In this document: one piece after another, positions 1 through 5,638 of the stretch
Layout: every line of letters starts with the position of its first letter
Numbering within the stretch: the first letter of the stretch is position 1
From: Planctomycetaceae bacterium
Lineage (GTDB): Bacteria > Planctomycetota > Planctomycetia > Pirellulales > Thermoguttaceae
Reading direction: 5' to 3'
Length of the DNA stretch: 5,751 bases
Assembly: GCA_031266315.1 (NCBI GenBank)
Contig: JAISBG010000099.1
Location: 1 to 5,751, forward strand
Position numbers and translations under genes: made by a program
Notes under the pieces: model-generated
The model's input: the letters and a program-made list of their open reading frames with translations, nothing else
Database searches by the model: none
What the model was told of the DNA's origin: nothing

Positions 1-275
1 GTTGGTGCGCCAAAACTGGTTCCTTTAAGCAACGCCGCCTGAATCGCTTCGACAACAACCGGATGAGCGTGTCCCAAAATCATCGGTCCCCAAGACTGAA
101 CATAATCAAGATAACGATGTCCATCAACATCAATCAGATAGGCACCTTCACCGCGTTCTATGACAATCGGTTCACCGCCAACCGCTCCAAACGCCCGCGC
201 CGGACTGTTCACTCCACCCGGAATCAAATTTTTGGCTTCGGAAAAAATAATATGGCTTTTGTCGTGATTCAACAT
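1..275 (-). CDS. hemL: Glutamate-1-semialdehyde 2,1-aminomutase, N-terminal part (cut by window edge)
   Basis: This enzyme converts glutamate-1-semialdehyde to 5-aminolevulinate with PLP/PMP, the last step of the C5 route to tetrapyrroles in the cytoplasm. Reading the minus strand from the ATG at 275-273 gives 91 full codons. Visible blocks are [12 protein letters not shown] (residues 18-29), the strand [16 protein letters not shown] (44-59), [12 protein letters not shown] (61-72) and the final SFGAP (87-91). These line up in order and spacing with the start of E. coli HemL as I remember it, including the VNSP and WGPM signatures. The PLP lysine and the rest of the fold lie beyond position 1, so integrity of the whole gene cannot be judged. 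The start fits the family's usual N-terminus; no convincing Shine-Dalgarno sequence precedes it. It is divergent from purQ, with about 450 bases between the starts. Confidence 0.96.
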   Translation of the reverse strand, partial: MLNHDKSHIIFSEAKNLIPGGVNSPARAFGAVGGEPIVIERGEGAYLIDVDGHRYLDYVQSWGPMILGHAHPVVVEAIQAALLKGTSFGAP

Positions 276-363
276 GTTCGTAAACTTCAAAAATGAAATA
301 ATTCAATAAAATAATTCAATGGTTCAATGAAAATTTTTTGATTTCATTAAAAAGAAAAGATTC

Positions 364-429
364 GTAACTATTCACCCTTTCGCGGAAAAAATAAATCCAT
401 AACATAATGACAATCCGGTAAATAGTTAC
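364..429 (-). repeat. 13-bp inverted repeat in the predicted hemL leader
   Basis: The arms are 364-376 (GTAACTATTCACC) and 417-429 (GGTAAATAGTTAC), with 40 bases between them. Twelve of thirteen positions pair as DNA. In RNA from the minus strand (hemL sense) the single mismatch becomes a G-U pair, so the stem is continuous; in plus-strand RNA it is a C-A mismatch. The feature lies just downstream of the candidate hemL promoter. It could be a leader hairpin, a two-site operator, or the remains of a palindromic repeat. The sequence shows the pairing; function is inferred. Confidence 0.45.
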
Positions 430-435
430 AAGGAC

Positions 436-469
436 AGTATAGCATAATTTAGAAGTTCGGGTTTGGCAA
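436..469 (-). promoter_or_regulatory. Candidate sigma70-type promoter for hemL
   Basis: On the minus strand TTGCCA (469-464, five of six to the -35 consensus) is followed after 17 bases by TATGCT (446-441, four of six). Overlapping it is an extended -10 form, TGCTATACT (444-436), whose TATACT matches five of six. Either would start a transcript near 430-435 and give hemL a leader of about 155-160 bases, which contains the inverted repeat at 364-429. The call rests on motif reading alone in an AT-rich gap where chance matches are common. Confidence 0.35.
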
Positions 470-721
470 TGCCGTTACGGGAAAATATTTTTGATTTTTA
501 TCATTTTGTGATAAACAATAGAGTAAAAAAAGGTAAAAATGATTTTCCCGCACATCCTCTTGTTCAAAGGGCGGGACTATGGTATTTTATTTTGTTCGGG
601 TTGCGATGCTGTTTTCCGTTGATTATGATTTGCTTACTTTGTATTTTATCCAATTCTCAATAACATTTCCCGAAAAATTTCAGGAAATTGTTCATTTTTA
701 CGATATATTGCCCAACGTTTT

Positions 722-1480
722 ATGTCCGCCATGTCTCATGTTTTGATTCTTCGTGCTCCCGGAACCAATTGTGATCAGGAAACGGCTTATGCTTTCCGGT
801 TGGCAGGGGCGAAATCGGTTGAAATTCTCCATATCAACAGTATTTTAGAGACGCCGACCACTTTAGACCGCGCCAATATTCTTTGTATTCCGGGCGGATT
901 TAGTTTTGGTGATGACATTGCGGCGGGAAAAATTTTCGCATTGAAAATTAAAAATCATTTGGCGGATACTTTTAGGCGTTTCTGTGATGCGGACAAATTG
1001 ATTCTTGGAATTTGCAATGGATTCCAAGTTCTTTTGAAATCAGGACTTCTGTTTGAAGAAGACTCCGGAGGTTCTATCGCGACCTTAACATGGAATCTTT
1101 CCGCTCGTTACACAGACTGTTGGGTTCATCTCCAAACGGAAAAAAACAATGCAATTTTTTTGCGTGGTATTGAATCAATGTATTTACCGATTGCTCATGC
1201 GGAAGGTCGATTTGTATTTCGTGAAAACGTGACGCAACCTCTTCAACAACTTGCTCTTCGGTATTATTCGGAGGAAAACCCGAATGGTTCGATGCTGAAT
1301 GTTGCTGGGGTTTGTGATATTTCGGGGCGGATATTCGGTTTGATGCCTCACCCTGAACGCTACGTCGATTCCACACAACATCCGCATTGGACACGAAAAA
1401 TCACGTCCAATATTCTCAAACATCCTTCGCTCGGCGACGGTCTGACAATATTCCAAAACGCCGTTTCATACTTTCAATAA
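722..1480 (+). CDS. purQ: Phosphoribosylformylglycinamidine synthase, glutaminase subunit
   Basis: PurQ is the class I glutamine amidotransferase that releases ammonia from glutamine for PurL, in the fourth step of de novo purine synthesis (FGAR to FGAM), in the cytoplasm. The 252-residue protein starts with the family block LILRAPGTNCDQET (8-21). The oxyanion-side loop IPGGFSFGDD is at 56-65, the nucleophile is Cys98 in LGICNGFQ, the AHAEGRF block is at 158-164, and the triad His210 and Glu212 lie in MPHPER. All catalytic residues are present, so it should be active. It is a separate small subunit and therefore needs PurL, and probably PurS, encoded elsewhere. It is longer than the roughly 227-residue Bacillus type, as I recall for planctomycetes. 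The start could equally be the ATG at 731 (three codons later); neither has a clear ribosome binding site. The stop is followed at once by repeat copy A. Confidence 0.96.
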   Translation: MSAMSHVLILRAPGTNCDQETAYAFRLAGAKSVEILHINSILETPTTLDRANILCIPGGFSFGDDIAAGKIFALKIKNHLADTFRRFCDADKLILGICNGFQVLLKSGLLFEEDSGGSIATLTWNLSARYTDCWVHLQTEKNNAIFLRGIESMYLPIAHAEGRFVFRENVTQPLQQLALRYYSEENPNGSMLNVAGVCDISGRIFGLMPHPERYVDSTQHPHWTRKITSNILKHPSLGDGLTIFQNAVSYFQ

Positions 1481-1706
1481 AATTTTCCTGATTCTACCGT
1501 ATTAGGTGTCCAAACATTGACAAGTTCGTTTTAAACGCGAGAATTCGCGGAAAATCGTGGAAAGAGGTGGGCGATCCTTTCGCTGAAAGGTCGCGCCGGT
1601 TAAGTCATAATTTTGCCGTCGTTAATCTGATTCCCAGTCGGCTAACGCCGACGGGGTGTTTTAGCAAAACAGCGCCCACTTGACGTTCAACTTTTAGCGA
1701 AAATTC
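1481..1706 (+). repeat. Structured repeat element, copy A (right end missing)
   Basis: The copy begins at the base after the purQ stop with a 28-base terminal repeat (1481-1508, core TTTTCCTGATTCTACCG). That repeat matches the reverse complement of the right end of copy B (5609-5636) at 27 of 28 positions. Next comes a block shared with copy B (ATTGACAAGTTCGTTTTAAA at 1516-1535). The nested inverted repeats are GTGGGCG/CGCCCAC (1567-1573 with 1673-1679), GTCGGC-TAAC-GCCGAC (1637-1652) and TGTTTT-AGC-AAAACA (1657-1671). Compared with copy B it has about 20 extra bases (near 1540-1560, CGCGA-GAAT-TCGCG hairpin) and a shortened central hairpin. Similarity to copy B fades by about 1700-1706 and no right terminal repeat follows before the next gene. 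I see no reading frame of interest inside it. It looks like a decayed miniature mobile element or a structured 3'-end repeat. Confidence 0.75.
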
Positions 1707-1749
1707 CATTGAATAATTACTTGTTTTTCATCATATTTATTGCTATCCC

Positions 1750-1778
1750 TTGTCATTTGGGCTTATTACTGGTCTAAT
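1750..1778 (+). promoter_or_regulatory. Candidate sigma70-type promoter for the fusion gene
   Basis: TTGTCA (1750-1755) and TCTAAT (1773-1778) each match the -35 and -10 consensus at five of six positions, with the optimal 17-base spacer. Transcription would start near 1785, giving a leader of about 95 bases that includes the palindrome at 1821-1840. This is the best promoter match I saw in the window and indicates that the fusion gene is transcribed independently of purQ. Confidence 0.55.
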
Positions 1779-1820
1779 GTTGGAATATTTTCAGCAGATA
1801 TTGCCGTAAATAGTGTATTT

Positions 1821-1840
1821 TACCGTTGTCAACTACGGTA
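1821..1840 (+). promoter_or_regulatory. 20-bp palindrome in the leader (possible operator or hairpin)
   Basis: TACCGT and ACGGTA pair as outer arms around TGTCAACT. An alternative inner pairing, GTTG-T-CAAC, is also possible. The site lies about 40 bases before the GTG start and roughly 35-55 bases downstream of the predicted transcription start. A repressor placed there would block elongation, and an RNA hairpin there could affect translation. No T-run follows, so it is not an intrinsic terminator. No regulator family is recognised. Confidence 0.35.
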
Positions 1841-1864
1841 ACCACATTTTAGTATCAACATTTT

Positions 1865-1868
1865 AGGA
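1865..1868 (+). promoter_or_regulatory. Weak ribosome binding site supporting the GTG start at 1880
   Basis: AGGA lies 11 bases before the GTG. An in-frame TAG at 1850-1852 closes the frame upstream and no other ATG, GTG or TTG lies in frame between it and 1880. The next in-frame ATG is codon 46, which would delete the start of the ligase domain. GTG at 1880 is therefore the best start. Confidence 0.5.
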
Positions 1869-1879
1869 CTATCCCTTCC

Positions 1880-4800
1880 GTGCCGAATTTTTCTGATTAT
1901 TCTACGCTTTTTGGTCCGCCCGATTTGATTCAACTCGTCCGATATCAGGCTCTCACTCAACCTAATGCCACCGCATTTACTTATCTTGCCAATGGTATTG
2001 ACGAAGAAATCGTTATGAATAACGCCTTTCTTGACCAGTCGGCACGACGCATCGCCGCATGGCTTCAGCAAAAAAATATGTTTGGTCAACGTGTTTTGTT
2101 GCTTTATCCGCCGGGGCTTGATTTTATTGCGGCTTTTTTTGGTTGTCTTTATGCCGGAGCGGTTGCGGTTCCGGTTTATCCGCCGCGAAAAAACCGATCC
2201 ATTCTCCGAATTCAGGCTGTTGCCGAAAGTGCCGGTGCCGCTGTCGCCCTCACGACCAACGATGTGTTAAAACGTGTCGGTGAACTTATCGACGAGGCTC
2301 CCTATCTCAGGGAAATTACATGGCAGGCAACGACAATGATTCAGGAAGGATTGGAAGAAAATTGGAAAAATCCGGGTGTTGATGCCAATTCTATTGCTTT
2401 TCTTCAGTACACCTCCGGCTCAACCGGAACTCCAAAAGGTGTCATTCTCACACACGGCAATCTCATTCATAATTCACGCGTCATTTATAGTGGATTTGAA
2501 CATTCGCGAACCGGTCAGGGCGTGTTTTGGCTGCCAAGTTATCACGATATGGGACTGATCGGCGGAATTATTCAGCCGCTCTATTGCGGAAGACCCAACG
2601 TCATTATGTCGCCGTTGACGTTTTTGCAAAAGCCGTTTCGTTGGTTGGCGGCGATTACAAAATATCACGGAACTACCAGCGGCGGACCCAATTTCGCTTA
2701 TGATCTTTGTGTCCGTCAGATTACAGAGGAACAAATTGATCAACTCGATTTGCGGAGTTGGAGTGTCGCCTTTAACGGTGCCGAACCGGTTTTGGCGGAA
2801 ACAATGGAAGCGTTTGCCCGAAAGTTTGAACGTTGCGGTTTCCGGTATGAAGCGTTTTATCCTTGTTTTGGTCTGGCGGAAGGAACTCTTCTTGTTTCCG
2901 GCGGTTATCAAAAAGAACCGCCGGTGATTCGGTTGTTGGATGCGGAAGCGTTGTCGGTTGGCAAGGCGGTTGATGCGATGCCGGAAACCGGAAAAGTTAC
3001 CCGTCAAGTTTCCAGCGGGAAAAATATTCTTGCCGATCAACGTATTGCGATTGTCGATCCCGAATCCTGTGTCGAATGTCCTGAACGGGTTGTTGGTGAA
3101 ATTTGGGTTCGCGGTCCGAGTATGGCGAAAGGTTACTGGAACGCTCCCGAAGCAACCGAACAAACTTTTCACGCCCAAATCGCCGAAACCAACGAAGGTC
3201 CCTTCATGCGAACCGGTGATCTTGGTTTTATGGTCGAGGGCGAACTGTTTGTGACGGGGAGAATCAAAGATTTGATCATTATACGCGGTGTCAATCTGTA
3301 TCCTCAGGACATCGAAATGACGGTTCAGCGTGTCGATCAACATCTTCGGGCATTGGGCGGTGCCGCGTTTATGGTTCAGGACAATTCGGAAAAACATCAG
3401 GAACACCTTGTCATCGTTCAGGAACTGGAACGCCGTTTCAAAGGCGAAACGGAACCGATTTTTGGCGAAATCCGCCGTGCGGTGGCGTTGGAACATGAAA
3501 TTCCTGTTGAGGCGATTGTTCTTGTCAAGTCGGGCAGTATTCCGAAAACATCCAGCGGCAAAATTCAGCGTCATGCCTGCCGCAACGGATTTCTGGACGG
3601 TTCACTCAGTGAGATTTCACGTTGGGTTTCGCCGGACGTACTGTTCTGTTTCATCGAAGGCAACGAAACGGAAAACGCGTTGAATGAAGCGGTTGGTTTG
3701 ACGGACGCCGAAGATCATCGTCGGCTTGTTCGCGGAACAACAGAACCGCTTAAAACGGAATCGTTCAAAACGGAAACATCAATAATTCAACAGCAACGGA
3801 TTCTTATTCAGGAAGATTCGTCGGCTCATACCATGTTGTCCTTAATTTCTCAGGACGAAATCGCCGCGATTATTTTGGAAGAGGTCAGGAAAGTTGCGAA
3901 AGAGCGGGCGGCTCATCTGACAATGGAGACGGATATTACGGAACTTGGACTTGATTCGCTGGAACGGATGGAAATTCTTGCTTCGTTGGAAGATCGTTTC
4001 GGCGGTCAATTTCCCGAATCCATTTTGCCGGAATTATTCACGGCGCAACAAGTTCTTGATGCGGTCTTGTTGTATCTTGGTTCGGGGCTTCGTAAACCGG
4101 TTCACGAAGAAAAAAATATTTCGCGTGAAATTCCCGAAGAATATGATCATGTTGAAAAGTTTCCTGAATACCAACATCTGAAAGCCGGACTTGATTTGAT
4201 TCAACAAACCGGTCTCAACCGGTTTTTCGATGTTCACGAAGGAATTACGAATGACCGCGCGACGATTAACGGCAAAGAGTACATCAATTTTTCAAACTAT
4301 AATTACGTAAACACTTGCGGCGACCCCGAAGTAACACGGGCGGCGGTTGAAGCGTGTGAGCGGTACGGGACGAGTGTTTCGGCGAGCCGACTGGTTTCCG
4401 GGAACAAACCGATTCATCGGGAACTTGAAGTGGCGATTTCCGCGTTTCTCGGTTGCGAAGATACGGTGGTGATGGTCGGCGGTCATTCAACCAATGAAGG
4501 AGTGATCGGACATTTATTGAACGAAAAGGACATGATTCTTTTTGATTCGCTGGCGCACAACAGTATCGTGGAAGGAGCCTTGCTTTCCGGTGCGCGCCGG
4601 CGACCGTTTCCGCACAACGACTGGGAAGCGGCGAATTGGATTCTGAGCAAACATCGGAATGAATATCGCCGTATTCTGATTGCTGTAGAAGGAGTGTACA
4701 GTATGGACGGCGACTATCCTGATTTGCCGAAACTGATTGAAGTTAAAAAAAGACATCATGCGTTATTGATGGTTGACGAAGCCCATTCGCTCGGTGTTCT

Positions 4801-5341
4801 CGGTAAAACGGGACGCGGTATCGGTGAACATTTCGGAGTCAACCGCCGCGATGTCGATATTTGGATGTGTACGTTAAGCAAAACGTTTGCAAGTTGCGGC
4901 GGTTATATCAGCGGGTCGAAGGAATTGATTGAATATTTGAAATACACGGCTCCGAATTTTGTGTTTAGTGTTGGAATTTCGCCGCCGAATTGTGCGGCGG
5001 CTCTCGCGGCAATCCGCTTGCTGGAAAAAGAACCGCAACGTGTGGAACAATTACGCCGTAACGGGAAATTGTTTCTGGAGTTGGCAAAGGCACACGGTTT
5101 AGACACCGGAGCAAGCCGCGACTCCGCCGTAATACCTGTTATTCTCGGCAACTCCATGCTCGCGTTGAAACTATCAAAAGCGTTGTTTGACAAAGGAATT
5201 AACGTACAACCGATTTTACATCCTGCCGTCGAAGAAAAAGCCGCACGTCTCCGCTTCTTCATCACATCATCACACACCGAAGAACAAATCCGTTATACAA
5301 TTAAAGCGTTGACCGAATCGTTTCAAATAGGATTCTCCTGA
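1880..5341 (+). CDS. Fatty acyl-AMP ligase / acyl carrier protein / alpha-oxoamine synthase fusion protein
   Basis: This 1153-residue three-domain enzyme probably makes long-chain alpha-amino ketones. Residues 1-590 are an adenylating ligase: P-loop YTSGSTGTPKG (177-187), FYPCFGLAEGTL (326-337), TGDLGF (445-450), GRIKDLIIIRGVNLYPQDIE (460-479) and the catalytic Lys561 in PKTSSGKIQR. The YPQDIE ending and the long segment around 340-390 fit fatty acyl-AMP ligases, which load acyl-AMP onto ACP, not CoA. A poorly conserved linker covers 600-650. Residues 655-735 are an ACP with Ser693 (GLDSLE) for phosphopantetheine. Residues 765-1153 are a fold-type I PLP enzyme of the alpha-oxoamine synthase family (serine palmitoyltransferase, BioF, KBL, ALAS): His893 (LAHNS) for ring stacking, DEAHSLG with Asp966, Schiff-base Lys1001 in TLSKTFASCGG, and RLRFF (1123-1127) for substrate carboxylate. 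All key residues are present. Fatty acid and amino acid are unknown. The last codons and TGA lie in repeat copy B. Confidence 0.94.
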   Translation: MPNFSDYSTLFGPPDLIQLVRYQALTQPNATAFTYLANGIDEEIVMNNAFLDQSARRIAAWLQQKNMFGQRVLLLYPPGLDFIAAFFGCLYAGAVAVPVYPPRKNRSILRIQAVAESAGAAVALTTNDVLKRVGELIDEAPYLREITWQATTMIQEGLEENWKNPGVDANSIAFLQYTSGSTGTPKGVILTHGNLIHNSRVIYSGFEHSRTGQGVFWLPSYHDMGLIGGIIQPLYCGRPNVIMSPLTFLQKPFRWLAAITKYHGTTSGGPNFAYDLCVRQITEEQIDQLDLRSWSVAFNGAEPVLAETMEAFARKFERCGFRYEAFYPCFGLAEGTLLVSGGYQKEPPVIRLLDAEALSVGKAVDAMPETGKVTRQVSSGKNILADQRIAIVDPESCVECPERVVGEIWVRGPSMAKGYWNAPEATEQTFHAQIAETNEGPFMRTGDLGFMVEGELFVTGRIKDLIIIRGVNLYPQDIEMTVQRVDQHLRALGGAAFMVQDNSEKHQEHLVIVQELERRFKGETEPIFGEIRRAVALEHEIPVEAIVLVKSGSIPKTSSGKIQRHACRNGFLDGSLSEISRWVSPDVLFCFIEGNETENALNEAVGLTDAEDHRRLVRGTTEPLKTESFKTETSIIQQQRILIQEDSSAHTMLSLISQDEIAAIILEEVRKVAKERAAHLTMETDITELGLDSLERMEILASLEDRFGGQFPESILPELFTAQQVLDAVLLYLGSGLRKPVHEEKNISREIPEEYDHVEKFPEYQHLKAGLDLIQQTGLNRFFDVHEGITNDRATINGKEYINFSNYNYVNTCGDPEVTRAAVEACERYGTSVSASRLVSGNKPIHRELEVAISAFLGCEDTVVMVGGHSTNEGVIGHLLNEKDMILFDSLAHNSIVEGALLSGARRRPFPHNDWEAANWILSKHRNEYRRILIAVEGVYSMDGDYPDLPKLIEVKKRHHALLMVDEAHSLGVLGKTGRGIGEHFGVNRRDVDIWMCTLSKTFASCGGYISGSKELIEYLKYTAPNFVFSVGISPPNCAAALAAIRLLEKEPQRVEQLRRNGKLFLELAKAHGLDTGASRDSAVIPVILGNSMLALKLSKALFDKGINVQPILHPAVEEKAARLRFFITSSHTEEQIRYTIKALTESFQIGFS

Positions 5342-5636
5342 TTCTATCGTATTTAGGTGTCCAAGTATTGACAAGTTCGTTTTAAACGCGAAAAGAGGTG
5401 GGCTATTTATCAAAAGTTTCGCTGAAAGGTCGCGTCGGCGATAGCCGACAGTGAACCGGATTAACGACGGCAAACGGTATTGCTTTCCGTTTTGGAACAA
5501 ATTACCGCCGTTAACAGGGGCAAGTCGGCTAACGCCGACGCAACCTTTTAGCAAAAGGTTGCCCACCTTATGATTGCTGACTTTTAATTTTACGATTCCG
5601 GTGGGAAACACCTAATCCGGTAGAATCAGGAAAATT
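5331..5636 (+). repeat. Structured repeat element, copy B (complete, both terminal inverted repeats)
   Basis: A 306-base element is bounded by inverted repeats at 5331-5359 and 5609-5636 (core TCCTGATTCTA), with a few substitutions and one inserted T on the left. Inside are the block shared with copy A (TTGACAAGTTCGTTTTAAAC from 5368), AGGTGGGC/GCCCACCT (5396-5403 with 5561-5568), and GTCGGC-GATA-GCCGAC (5434-5449). A long hairpin, TTAACGACGGC/ACCGCCGTTAA (5461-5471 with 5504-5514), encloses AAACGG/CCGTTT (5472-5477 with 5487-5492). Then come GTCGGC-TAAC-GCCGAC (5524-5539) and a perfect 10-bp stem with AGC loop (5540-5562). It encodes no evident protein. Its left end overlaps the last codons and TGA of the fusion gene. 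No clear target-site duplication is seen. A miniature inverted-repeat element moved in trans is the simplest reading. Confidence 0.8.
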
Positions 5637-5638
5637 CA

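Larger units (their letters stand above)
276..721. other. AT-rich divergent intergenic region between hemL and purQ
   Basis: This gap separates the divergent hemL and purQ starts. It holds a candidate hemL promoter (436-469), a 13-bp inverted repeat (364-376 with 417-429), and a short tandem repeat of about 13 bp (ATAATTCAAT at 298 and again at 311). A 66-codon reading frame at 463-663 would encode a basic N-terminal half and a hydrophobic C-terminus. It has no visible Shine-Dalgarno sequence and no recognisable family, and I do not call it a gene. Just before purQ an AT-rich stretch (702-709, GATATATT) could be a -10, but I found no matching -35. No RNA gene was recognised. Confidence 0.7.
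1707..1879. other. Upstream region of the FAAL-ACP-AOS fusion gene
   Basis: This 173-base AT-rich stretch separates repeat copy A from the GTG start at 1880. It holds the promoter (1750-1778), a palindrome (1821-1840) and a weak ribosome binding site (1865-1868). Its first bases, 1706-1718 (CCATTGAATAATT), are the exact reverse complement of 310-322 in the hemL-purQ gap. No coding frame or RNA gene was recognised. Confidence 0.6.

Noticed and set aside
463..663. 66-residue plus-strand reading frame in the hemL-purQ gap as a small membrane protein gene
   Set aside because: There is no ribosome binding site and no recognisable family. It overlaps the candidate hemL promoter, and such a length is expected by chance. 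The hydrophobic C-terminus follows from T-rich DNA.
1517..1545. Outward promoter within the repeats (TTGACA at 1517-1522 and 5368-5373)
   Set aside because: The -35 is perfect, but 17 bases downstream the hexamers are AGAATT and AAAAGA, poor -10 matches in both copies. The TTGACA is more simply part of the conserved core.
2474..3574. 366-codon antisense reading frame on the minus strand
   Set aside because: It lies wholly inside the ligase domain of the fusion gene. Its translation is rich in Arg, Asn and Phe, has no family motifs, and is a by-product of the codon use of the real gene.
5540..5562. Rho-independent terminator at the strong hairpin in copy B
   Set aside because: The 10-bp stem is not followed by a T-run (GCCCACCTTATG follows), so a classical intrinsic terminator is not supported, although the structure could still slow transcription.
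5331..5636. Target-site duplication around copy B
   Set aside because: Bases before the left end (TTTCAAATAG) and after the right end (CACTATATGC) share no convincing direct repeat.
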